In this document: piece after piece, positions 1-6,428 of the stretch
Position numbering within the stretch: position 1 is the first letter of the stretch
Layout of the letters: each line of letters starts with the position of its first letter
Assembly: GCA_027023915.1 (NCBI GenBank)
Contig: JALVUB010000001.1
Location: 1 to 14,588 of the forward strand
From: Sedimenticola sp.
Lineage (GTDB): Bacteria; Pseudomonadota; Gammaproteobacteria; Chromatiales; Chromatiaceae
Reading direction: 5' to 3'
DNA length: 14,588 nucleotides
Made by a program: the position numbers and the translations under genes
The notes under the pieces: model-generated
What the model was told of the DNA's origin: nothing
Seen by the model: the letters and a program-made list of their open reading frames with translations, nothing else
Database searches by the model: none

Positions 1-1116
1 CTGTTGGATCGGGCCAACGCGGCCTTTGTGGTGGAGAAAGGTGGGAGATTGCGGCGGCGCGTGGCGGCAGGGCCACGGGGTGGCCCGAAGCCTCCAGGGT
101 CGTTGGCTTTTATGGAAGCTGGTCGAATCCAGCTTCTCATCGCCACCAGCGGCACCTCGGGCGAGCCGTGCCTGATTGCCCTGTCGGGGGGAAACCTGCG
201 GGTTTCGGCCCGGGCGGCCAACGATCTGCTCGGTTTGAAACCGGGCGACCTCTGGCTGGGCTGTCTGCCGCTGCATCATGTGGGCGGAGTAATGACACTG
301 CTGCGCCCCTGGCTGGCCGGTGCCGGTGTGGTGCTTTCTCTCCCTTTCGATCCTGAAGCGGTACTGACGCGGCTGGCATTGGGCGATGTCACCCACATCT
401 CCCTTGTGCCCACGCAGCTCCACCGGCTGCTCCGGGCCAGGCCAGATTTTCGCCCTCCGAGCAGCCTGCGCGTGGTGTTAATGGGTGGGGCGCCGGCGGG
501 TGCAAATCTGGTGGAACGGGCGCTCCATGCGGGTTGGCCCGTTTGCCCCACCTATGGGCTTACCGAGGCCGCTTCCCAGGTGGCCACCTGTTACCCGCCG
601 CCCGATCACTGGGTCACCGGGTTGGCGGGACGTCCGTTGTCCCACATTCAGGTGGCCGTGAGCGAAACAGGCCGAATCCGCCTTCGTGGTTCCAGCCTGG
701 CGGGTTGGAGGGTGGACGAAAAAGGGGCGTTTCCTCTTGTCGATGAGTCAGGGTGGTTCACCACCGGTGATCTGGGGTGCCTGGACAGAGATGGCCGTCT
801 GTTTATGTTGGGGCGGGCTGATGACCTGCTCAACAGTGGTGGCGAAAAGATCCACCCGCATGTCGTGGAACGGGAGCTTGAGCGCTGTCCAGGGGTCGAT
901 GAGGCGGCAGTGATAGGGGTGGAAGATCTGGAATGGGGCACCCGCCTGTTGGCCTGTTATCGTGGTGGCTGGCCCGAATCGCGGGTGGCCCGGTGGGCTG
1001 CCGCGCATCTGCGCGGTGTTCACCGGCCACGTGAATATCGTCGGCTGGAGATGTTGCCCCGCACCACCTTGGGAAAGCTGCGCCGGGCTGAGCTCCGCCG
1101 GCGGTTTCAGAAATAG
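1..1116 (+). CDS. menE: O-succinylbenzoate--CoA ligase (MenE), 5' end cut off by window edge
   Basis: The product is an AMP-forming acyl-CoA ligase of the ANL superfamily that would activate O-succinylbenzoate to its CoA thioester in menaquinone synthesis, in the cytoplasm. The frame is open from base 1. Only about 371 codons are present, against roughly 450 or more in the family, so the N-terminal part lies outside the window. Visible motifs are the P-loop TSGTSGEP near codon 49, the A5 motif YGLTEAA, the A7 motif TGDL, the hinge RADDLLNSGGEKI, and the C-terminal catalytic lysine in LGKLRR (codon 1075-1077). The residue after the P-loop proline is Cys, where Lys is usual. The assignment to MenE rather than another acyl-CoA ligase rests on the SGGEKIHP-type hinge and on menC and a thioesterase next door. 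The end overlaps the convergent thioesterase gene by 10 bases. Confidence 0.85.
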   Translation: MLDRANAAFVVEKGGRLRRRVAAGPRGGPKPPGSLAFMEAGRIQLLIATSGTSGEPCLIALSGGNLRVSARAANDLLGLKPGDLWLGCLPLHHVGGVMTLLRPWLAGAGVVLSLPFDPEAVLTRLALGDVTHISLVPTQLHRLLRARPDFRPPSSLRVVLMGGAPAGANLVERALHAGWPVCPTYGLTEAASQVATCYPPPDHWVTGLAGRPLSHIQVAVSETGRIRLRGSSLAGWRVDEKGAFPLVDESGWFTTGDLGCLDRDGRLFMLGRADDLLNSGGEKIHPHVVERELERCPGVDEAAVIGVEDLEWGTRLLACYRGGWPESRVARWAAAHLRGVHRPREYRRLEMLPRTTLGKLRRAELRRRFQK

Positions 1117-1511
1117 CCTTCCAGTGCCTGGCGAAGGGTATCCGGCAGGGGCGCGGGTTTGGTGTCTTCTTTTTCGATCCAGACATGGGTGGTCGTGACC
1201 GAGGCCTGGAGCCTGGCTTCCACGAAGAACCGGCAGGTCAGGGTGAAGCTGGTTTTCCCCAGCCGGGACACCTCGAGCGAAATTTGCACCATTTCGCCCA
1301 GCCGAGGCGGCTGTCGGCACTTGGCTTCGGCATGGACGATGGGGAGCAGGTTACGCTTATCCTCCAAAAGCCCAGTCAGGCCAAAGCCCACCTTTTCCAT
1401 GAAATTTTCATAGGCGCGGTGCGCCATTACGAACAGCTCTTCAAAAAAAAGCCGGCCGTTCCCGTCCACTTGGTCGAAAGTGACGGTAAAACTCACGCGG
1501 TGCTTTTTCAC
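1107..1511 (-). CDS. hotdog-fold acyl-CoA thioesterase (4HBT type), probable DHNA-CoA hydrolase
   Basis: This 134-residue protein has the size and N-terminal pattern of the 4-hydroxybenzoyl-CoA thioesterase/YbgC-like hotdog family. The stretch FTVTFDQVDGNGRLFFEELF (residues 8-27) corresponds to the segment holding the catalytic Asp and the start of the central helix. The start is GTG at 1511-1509, inside the 4-base GTGA overlap with the menC stop, which suggests translational coupling; a purine-rich GGGGGTGG stretch precedes it. Since menC is immediately upstream and menE converges on it, the likely substrate is 1,4-dihydroxy-2-naphthoyl-CoA, the one menaquinone step that needs a thioesterase. 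The family assignment is well supported; the substrate is inference from position, and a general acyl-CoA thioesterase remains possible. Confidence 0.82.
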   Translation of the reverse strand: MKKHRVSFTVTFDQVDGNGRLFFEELFVMAHRAYENFMEKVGFGLTGLLEDKRNLLPIVHAEAKCRQPPRLGEMVQISLEVSRLGKTSFTLTCRFFVEARLQASVTTTHVWIEKEDTKPAPLPDTLRQALEGYF

Positions 1512-2557
1512 GGGGCCACCCCCAGGCCGGGTGCATTGGTCAGGTAGAGCTTTCCCCGTTCGATCCGGGGTGGTGGCAGACTGTCATTCGTCAGCCATTG
1601 GCCGGTGGCCAGGCCGTGGGCGACGCCTGCATTGAGGCCTTCCACGGCGCAGGCGAGCTGGGCGGCGGCGTGAAGCCCGAGGGCCGATTCCAGAGTGGAG
1701 GTGATGACCGGCACCACCCCTGCCTCCAGCGCCTGGCGGGCCAGTTCCAGTGTCCGTTTCGGGCCGCCATGGATCATGGGCTTGAGCACCACCCGGGGCA
1801 GGGGATAGGTATTGAAATCCGTTTCTTTCTCCAGCCGTTTCAATGATTCGTCCAGGGCCAGGGCGATTCCGCTTTCTTCCTGCAAGCGGCGAAGCTGTTC
1901 CAGATCAGGCTGGCGCAGGGGCTCTTCCACCATCTCCACGGGCAGATCTTCAATGGCGTTGAGAAAAGCGAGCGCCTGCTGAAAATTCCAGGCGCCGTTG
2001 GCATCCAGCCGCAGCCGCGCATCTTCGGGAAGTCCGGCGCAAAGCCCGTTTACGTTGCGGGCGGCTTCAGTGGGTGGGCCGTTCACCTTGAACTTGAGCA
2101 CACGAAAGCCCGCCGCCAGCGCTGCTTTCAGGTTGGGTTTTTCCGGTCTTCCCGTCATGGCGTTAACTTCCACGGCATCAGCCGCCGCCGGCAGGAGCCA
2201 GCGGCGCAGAGGTTGCCTTTCCGTCCGGGCGGCCATGTCCAGCAGGGCGGTTTCCAGCGCACAGGCCACGGCCGGGCGTTCCAAAGCGAGGCGGGGAAGC
2301 CGGTGGGTCAGATCGGCCAGGTTCCGGGGGTTTTCCGCCAGCCTGGCCAGGGCTTTTTCAGCCTGGCTGTGTGATTCGGTGCCGGCCTGGGGCAGGGGAG
2401 CGCAGTCGCCCCAGCCGCGATGGGGGCCAAGCGACAGTTTCACAACCCATCCCTTGCGTTCGCCGTCCGCCACGTTTGAAGCGGGCCAGGGCTGCTTGAA
2501 CCTCAGCCGGTAGGGCTGAAGTTCCAGGCGTGCCAAACCAGGAAAAAAGGGAAACAT
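1508..2557 (-). CDS. menC: O-succinylbenzoate synthase (MenC)
   Basis: A 349-residue member of the enolase superfamily, muconate-lactonising subgroup. It would dehydrate SHCHC to O-succinylbenzoate in menaquinone biosynthesis. The N-terminal capping domain includes the stretch PYRLRFKQPWP near residues 16-26. The barrel domain shows the expected catalytic series: KFKVN (catalytic Lys), DANGAW, VEEPL and LDES (the three acidic metal ligands, in order), then KPM with the second Lys, and TSTLESALG near the C terminus. Length is typical. The ATG at 2557 gives the full N-terminal domain, although no clear Shine-Dalgarno sequence precedes it. The gene is divergent from nosZ, and an FNR-like box lies only 7 bases upstream of its start codon. 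The downstream thioesterase gene is overlapped by 4 bases. OSBS activity is inferred from the fold and the menE neighbourhood, since related enzymes can act as N-acylamino acid racemases. Confidence 0.9.
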   Translation of the reverse strand: MFPFFPGLARLELQPYRLRFKQPWPASNVADGERKGWVVKLSLGPHRGWGDCAPLPQAGTESHSQAEKALARLAENPRNLADLTHRLPRLALERPAVACALETALLDMAARTERQPLRRWLLPAAADAVEVNAMTGRPEKPNLKAALAAGFRVLKFKVNGPPTEAARNVNGLCAGLPEDARLRLDANGAWNFQQALAFLNAIEDLPVEMVEEPLRQPDLEQLRRLQEESGIALALDESLKRLEKETDFNTYPLPRVVLKPMIHGGPKRTLELARQALEAGVVPVITSTLESALGLHAAAQLACAVEGLNAGVAHGLATGQWLTNDSLPPPRIERGKLYLTNAPGLGVAP

Positions 2558-2564
2558 GGCCGGA

Positions 2565-2578
2565 TTGATTCAAGTCAA
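2565..2578 (+). promoter_or_regulatory. FNR/DNR-like binding site in the menC-nosZ divergent spacer
   Basis: TTGATTCAAGTCAA matches the FNR/DNR/NNR consensus TTGAT-N4-ATCAA at 9 of 10 conserved positions. It lies 7 bases before the menC start codon and about 150 bases before nosZ. A candidate -10 for nosZ, TATTTT at 2606-2611, is centred about 37 bases from the box centre, slightly longer than the ideal class II spacing of about 32. Control of nosZ by an Fnr/Crp-family regulator of low oxygen or NO is the likely role, but the site could also act on menC. Regulator identity cannot be read from the box. Confidence 0.5.
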
Positions 2579-2730
2579 GTGACACCTGTGCGAAATGGCA
2601 CACACTATTTTCCGCTGCATGTACCTTCGCCCGTGACTGCCTGTCAGTCCGCGTGAATTGAATCACGAAAAGGGTGTTCATGCTGCTGTTCCGTGGAGAC
2701 CCAAATTCGTTACCAGAAGGAGACAATCCC

Positions 2731-5043
2731 ATGAAAGCACGCAAGCCCATGCTTGCCGCCCTCGTTGCCCTGGCAGTGGGGGTCACCGCCGGAGGCCAGG
2801 CCTGGTCTCAGGAGACGTTGAAGGACGTGATGAAACGGCGGGGCCTCACTGACAAGGACATCCTGGCGGCAGCCAAAACCTACACGCCCACCGGCGGGCG
2901 CGACGAGTATATCGTCTTCAGCTCCGGCGGGCAGAGCGGTCAGGTGATCGTCTATGGCATCCCCTCCATGCGGATTCTGAAGTATATCGGTGTGTTCACG
3001 CCGGAGCCCTGGCAGGGTTATGGCTTCGACGATGAATCCAAGAAGGTGCTGGCGGAGGGCCGGATCAACGGCAAGGACATCCTCTACGGGGACACCCACC
3101 ACCCGGCACTGTCTGAGACGAAGGGCGATTACGACGGCCAGTACCTGTTCATCAATGACAAGGCCAACCCGCGCATCGCGGTCATCAGCCTGAAGGATTT
3201 CGAAACCAAGCAGATCGTGGTCAACCCGCTGTTCCGCTCGGATCACGGTGGTGCCTTCGTCACCCCCAACACCGAGTACGTGATGGAGGCGACCCAGTAT
3301 GCCGCGCCTTACAAGGGTAGTGGTTACGTCCCCATGTCGCAGTTCAACGACAAGTATCGCGGTGGTCTTACCTACTGGAAGTTCGATCGCAAGGAGGGGC
3401 GTCTCAAGACTGAAAAATCCTTCACTTTCGAGCTGCCACCGTATAACCAAGACCTCTCTGATGCCGGCAAGGGGCCCTCTTATGGTTGGGGTTTCACCAA
3501 CTCGTTCTGCTCGGAGCGGTACGTGGGTGGTATCGGCAAGGGGCGCCCGCCGTTCGAGGCCGGCTGCTCGTCCAAGGACACCGACTTCCTCCATGTGACC
3601 AACTGGAAGAAGGCCGAGCAGCTCGTCAAGGCGGGCAAGATCGGCCACAAGGTCAACGGCATGACCCTCATCACCATGAAGGAGGCCGTGGCCAACGGGC
3701 TGCTCTATCTGATTCCCGAGCCCAAATCGCCCCACGGCGTGGATGTGGTGCCAACCGGCGACAAGATCGTGATCTCCGGCAAGCTCGACAGCCACACCTG
3801 GGTGTATGACTGGAACAAGATCACCCAGGCGATCAAGAACAAGGACTTCGAGGGCAAGGATCCCTATGGCATTCCCATCATTCCGCTGAAGGATGTGCTG
3901 CACACCTCGGTGGCGGTGGGTCTGGGCCCCTTGCACACCCAGTTCGACGCCAAGCCTTGCGTGGCCTACACCTCCATCTATGTGGACTCCATGATTACCA
4001 AGTGGGACTACTGCAAGGGCAAGGTGCTCGATCAGCTGCCCATTCACTACAACGTGGGCCACTTGATGACCATGGAAGGGGACACTGTGCATCCGGACGG
4101 CAAGTATCTGGTTGCGCTGAACAAGCTGGCCATCGACCGCTTCAACCCGGTGGGCCCGTTGCATCCGCAGAACCACCAGCTCATCGACATCAGCGGCGAC
4201 AAGATGCAGCTGCTGTATGACATGCCGGTGCCGCTGGGCGAGCCGCACTATGCGGTGGCCATCAAGGCCGACAAGCTGAAGCCGGTGATCCGCTACAAGT
4301 CCGGTTGGAACACACGCGAGGACAAGCGGTCGCAATGGCGCGTGCGGGCAGGTCGCGAGAAGGTGGAGCGTACCTGTGATGCCAACGGCAAGTGCACCGT
4401 CAATGTTTACGGTACCGCCATCCGTTCGCACCTGAACCCCGAAATCATCGAGGTGACCGAGGGCGACACCGTGCATCTGCACTTCACCAACCTGGAGCGG
4501 GCCGAGGACGAAACCCATGGTTTCGCCATGTACGGCCACAACATCCAGTTCTCGCTGGAACCGGGCAAGACCTCGTCCGCCACCTTCGTGGCTGACAAGC
4601 CCGGCGTCTATCCCTACTACTGCACCGAGTTCTGCTCGGCCCTTCACCTGGAGATGGAAGGCTACCTCCTGGTGAAACCCAAGGGATACAAGAGCCAGGC
4701 CAGTGGCCTGAAGGCCGGGACGGTCTATACCGAAGCCGACTACAAGAAGCAGGTGAAGACCAACCTGCAGACGCAGGATGTCATCAACCAGGTGGTTGGC
4801 TTCATCACCAGCCGCAACTACAAGGAGTTCCCCACCGTGGTTGCACTGGTCGAGGACGCCACCGACCAGCTCGGCTTCGCCAAGGACGCCCGCGCCAAGG
4901 CTGAGGCGGCTGCGGCCAAGAAGGACTGGAACAACGCCATGCTCTGGGCCAACCAGTGGTGGCAGTACCAGGTGAAGGCGGCGGACCTTGGTCTGCGCGC
5001 CAAGACCTACTTGGAGCAGCACGGCGCCAAGAAGATCAAGTGA
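2731..5043 (+). CDS. nosZ: nitrous-oxide reductase NosZ, Sec-dependent (clade II) type with C-terminal extension
   Basis: A 770-residue periplasmic enzyme reducing N2O to N2. The start at 2731 is chosen because AGAAGGAGA at 2715-2723 sits 7 bases upstream and because it gives a clean Sec signal peptide (about residues 1-26, no twin arginine), the mark of clade II enzymes. The seven-bladed propeller carries GDTHHP (H123, H124) and further candidate CuZ histidines H172, H335 (SPHGVD), H402 (GPLHT), H444 (VGH) and H506 (EPH). The cupredoxin domain holds the CuA ligands: H596 (ETHGF) and C631, C635, H639, M642 in CTEFCSALHLEM. After GYLLVKPKG the protein continues for about 118 residues that look helical and contain no CxxCH. 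This is longer than a bare NosZ and unlike the heme-bearing tail known in Wolinella. A hairpin and a terminator follow the gene. Weak upstream alternatives (GTG 2674, ATG 2680) would spoil the signal peptide. Confidence 0.97.
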   Translation: MKARKPMLAALVALAVGVTAGGQAWSQETLKDVMKRRGLTDKDILAAAKTYTPTGGRDEYIVFSSGGQSGQVIVYGIPSMRILKYIGVFTPEPWQGYGFDDESKKVLAEGRINGKDILYGDTHHPALSETKGDYDGQYLFINDKANPRIAVISLKDFETKQIVVNPLFRSDHGGAFVTPNTEYVMEATQYAAPYKGSGYVPMSQFNDKYRGGLTYWKFDRKEGRLKTEKSFTFELPPYNQDLSDAGKGPSYGWGFTNSFCSERYVGGIGKGRPPFEAGCSSKDTDFLHVTNWKKAEQLVKAGKIGHKVNGMTLITMKEAVANGLLYLIPEPKSPHGVDVVPTGDKIVISGKLDSHTWVYDWNKITQAIKNKDFEGKDPYGIPIIPLKDVLHTSVAVGLGPLHTQFDAKPCVAYTSIYVDSMITKWDYCKGKVLDQLPIHYNVGHLMTMEGDTVHPDGKYLVALNKLAIDRFNPVGPLHPQNHQLIDISGDKMQLLYDMPVPLGEPHYAVAIKADKLKPVIRYKSGWNTREDKRSQWRVRAGREKVERTCDANGKCTVNVYGTAIRSHLNPEIIEVTEGDTVHLHFTNLERAEDETHGFAMYGHNIQFSLEPGKTSSATFVADKPGVYPYYCTEFCSALHLEMEGYLLVKPKGYKSQASGLKAGTVYTEADYKKQVKTNLQTQDVINQVVGFITSRNYKEFPTVVALVEDATDQLGFAKDARAKAEAAAAKKDWNNAMLWANQWWQYQVKAADLGLRAKTYLEQHGAKKIK

Positions 5044-5057
5044 TCCTTACTTGATCG

Positions 5058-5086
5058 CCGGAAGCCCGGCCAGCCCGGGCTTCCGG
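5058..5086 (+). other. 12-bp perfect hairpin just downstream of nosZ
   Basis: CCGGAAGCCCGG (5058-5069) pairs perfectly with CCGGGCTTCCGG (5075-5086) around a 5-base loop. No T-run follows, so it is not a standard intrinsic terminator by itself. Its place 14 bases after the nosZ stop suggests a 3' stabilising or attenuating structure acting with the terminator about 27 bases further on. Confidence 0.6.
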
Positions 5087-5112
5087 TGCAACGCCGAACA
5101 GCCTAAGATTGA

Positions 5113-5135
5113 GGGGCGAGTTTTCGCCCCTTTTT
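5113..5135 (+). terminator. rho-independent terminator between nosZ and the monoheme cytochrome gene
   Basis: GGGGCG (5113-5118) and CGCCCC (5125-5130) form a GC-only 6-bp stem with an AGTTTT loop, followed directly by five T (5131-5135). It lies about 20 bases before the next start codon. It should give a nosZ-only transcript and leave the downstream cytochrome dependent on read-through or on a promoter of its own. Confidence 0.75.
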
Positions 5136-5154
5136 GATACTGAGGAGTAAAACC

Positions 5155-5496
5155 ATGCTGAAAAAGAAAATGATTCCCCTGTTGATGGGTTCCTGCCTGC
5201 TCATGGGCGCGCTTTCCACGGCGGCTTTGGCGGAAGATGCCAAGGCGCTGTTTGCCACCTGCACCGCTTGTCACGGCAAGGATGGCAAAAGCCCCATCAT
5301 GCCCAACTATCCCAAGATCGCCGGGCAGAACAAGGCTTATGTGTTGCAGCAGATCAAGGACATCATGAGCGGTGCCCGAGCCAATGGTCAGGCCGCGGCC
5401 ATGAAAGGGGTGCTGGTGTCGCCGGACGGCAAGCCCAGGTTCAACGACCAGCAGCTGGAAGCTTTGGCCGATTACGTTTCCAAACTGGCACCTTAA
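5155..5496 (+). CDS. periplasmic monoheme class I cytochrome c (c553-like)
   Basis: A 113-residue small cytochrome. The signal peptide ends near ALA (residue 26), followed by one heme motif CTACH (residues 36-40); M83 in the AAAMKG stretch is the likely distal ligand. GKDG after the heme motif and the C-terminal LEALADYVSKL helix are typical of class I soluble cytochromes. The start at 5155 is preceded by TGAGGAG about 7 bases upstream and gives the right signal peptide. The gene lies between two terminators, directly after nosZ and before two diheme cytochrome genes. By position it probably donates electrons to NosZ, comparable in role to NosC1/NosC2 of the Wolinella nos cluster, but direct orthology cannot be judged here. 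Confidence 0.92.
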   Translation: MLKKKMIPLLMGSCLLMGALSTAALAEDAKALFATCTACHGKDGKSPIMPNYPKIAGQNKAYVLQQIKDIMSGARANGQAAAMKGVLVSPDGKPRFNDQQLEALADYVSKLAP

Positions 5497-5506
5497 AGCG
5501 GCTCTA

Positions 5507-5543
5507 CAAGGGCGGACGGTTCTGCTGTCCGCCCTTGTTTTTT
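5507..5543 (+). terminator. strong rho-independent terminator after the monoheme cytochrome gene
   Basis: CAAGGGCGGAC (5507-5517) pairs perfectly with GTCCGCCCTTG (5527-5537). Two further pairs (one G-U) close a 5-base loop. Six T follow at 5538-5543. It starts 10 bases after the stop codon. This is the clearest intrinsic terminator in the window. Confidence 0.88.
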
Positions 5544-5578
5544 GTATGAAGTTAAGAATATTTGCATATTCAAAATCT

Positions 5579-6262
5579 ATGAAAAGCTCGCATATCCTGT
5601 TTCTGTTGGTTTCAACTCTTATTTGCAGTACCGCGCTGGCCGAGGAGCGGGTGATTCCGGAGTTCGATCGTTACGACGCCGAGGACATCATGGATGTCTG
5701 CGCCGGTTGCCACGGCGAATATGGCCAGGGCACGCCCGATGGTGAGTATCCCCGTCTGGCGGGGCAGGACCCGGTCTATCTGGCGCGCCAGATCGAGGCC
5801 TTCAAGTCGCGCAAGCGGATCAACATTCCCATGATTCCCTATGCCAATGATCGTGAACTGCCACCCGAGGATGTGCGTACCATTACCGCCTATCTGGCGA
5901 GCATCAATCTGCCCCGTCATCTGAAACCCCTGAAGCCGGGGGAGAAATTCGATGCCTTCGAGCGCCTGGAAGAGAGCAAGCGGGTGCTCAACATTCCTCA
6001 CTATCCTGGCGATCCGAAAAAAGGCGAGCGCTTCTACCATCGGGAGTGCGCCAGCTGTCACGGTGAAAAGGGCGAGGGAAACTGGAAAAAACATGCTCCC
6101 ATGCTTACCGGGCAGCACCCCAAATATCTGTTGCGCCAGATCGACAAGATCCGCAAGGGTGAGCGTTTCCACGATTCTGTCGACGATGCCGAACTGTTTC
6201 GTGAGTACAGCGACCGGCAGATCGCGGATATGTTGGCTTGGCTTTCCCGCCAAGATGACTGA
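5579..6262 (+). CDS. periplasmic diheme cytochrome c (c4-like), second heme without the usual Met ligand
   Basis: A 227-residue protein made of two class I cytochrome domains. The signal peptide ends near residue 21 (STALA). The first heme motif is CAGCH (41-45), with M85 (INIPM) as likely distal ligand. The second is CASCH (147-151). In an ungapped alignment of this second domain with the next gene product, the residue opposite that protein's Met186 is D183, while H178 (GERFHDS) lies close by. Heme 2 may therefore be His-ligated or five-coordinate. The start is uncertain: an ATG at 5546 adds 11 residues but lies 2 bases after the terminator T-run, so 5579 with a compact signal peptide is preferred; neither has a visible Shine-Dalgarno sequence. 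The gene is paralogous to the one at 6429, and a role in electron transfer to NosZ is inferred from position. Confidence 0.9.
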   Translation: MKSSHILFLLVSTLICSTALAEERVIPEFDRYDAEDIMDVCAGCHGEYGQGTPDGEYPRLAGQDPVYLARQIEAFKSRKRINIPMIPYANDRELPPEDVRTITAYLASINLPRHLKPLKPGEKFDAFERLEESKRVLNIPHYPGDPKKGERFYHRECASCHGEKGEGNWKKHAPMLTGQHPKYLLRQIDKIRKGERFHDSVDDAELFREYSDRQIADMLAWLSRQDD

Positions 6263-6266
6263 GCAA

Positions 6267-6301
6267 GCCCTGATAAAGCCATGAAGGCTTTTATCAGAGG
6301 C
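6267..6301 (+). terminator. imperfect hairpin after the first diheme cytochrome gene
   Basis: CTGATAAAGCC (6270-6280) pairs with GGCTTTTATCAG (6286-6297) with one bulged T, and an outer GCC/GGC extends it. There is no T-run after it, so it may be a rho-assisted terminator or a 3'-end stabiliser. It begins 5 bases past the stop codon. Confidence 0.45.
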
Positions 6302-6312
6302 TCCTTAACGAC

Positions 6313-6354
6313 TTGATGTTCCTCAAGTGAACCCTTTTATCCTGGTGCTAGCAT
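6313..6354 (+). promoter_or_regulatory. FNR/DNR-type class II promoter upstream of the second diheme cytochrome gene
   Basis: TTGATGTTCCTCAA (6313-6326) matches TTGAT-N4-ATCAA with one mismatch. An extended -10 element, TGCTAGCAT, follows at 6346-6354. The box centre (6319.5) and the -10 centre (6351.5) are 32 bases apart. That places the box near -41.5 from a predicted start at about 6361, the classical class II geometry. The gene starts at 6429, leaving a leader of about 68 bases. This suggests oxygen- or NO-responsive transcription of the cytochrome and probably the nosB-D-G-H-F-L-Y genes beyond it. Confidence 0.65.
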
Positions 6355-6428
6355 TTTTTCGTGTTCAGAACCCAGGGTGCGAAATGATCCGGTTCTGGTC
6401 CGTAATCTTCAGCTCAGGAGGAAACCCA

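Noticed and set aside
748..1320. A 190-codon minus-strand frame over the menE 3' end and the thioesterase gene.
   Set aside because: It overlaps both recognisable genes, and the translation carries no family motif.
2710..5022. A 770-codon open frame on the minus strand exactly opposite nosZ.
   Set aside because: It mirrors the codon bias of nosZ in GC-rich DNA. The translation is low-complexity in Val, Leu, His and Gly, shows no domain I recognise, and has no suitable start context.
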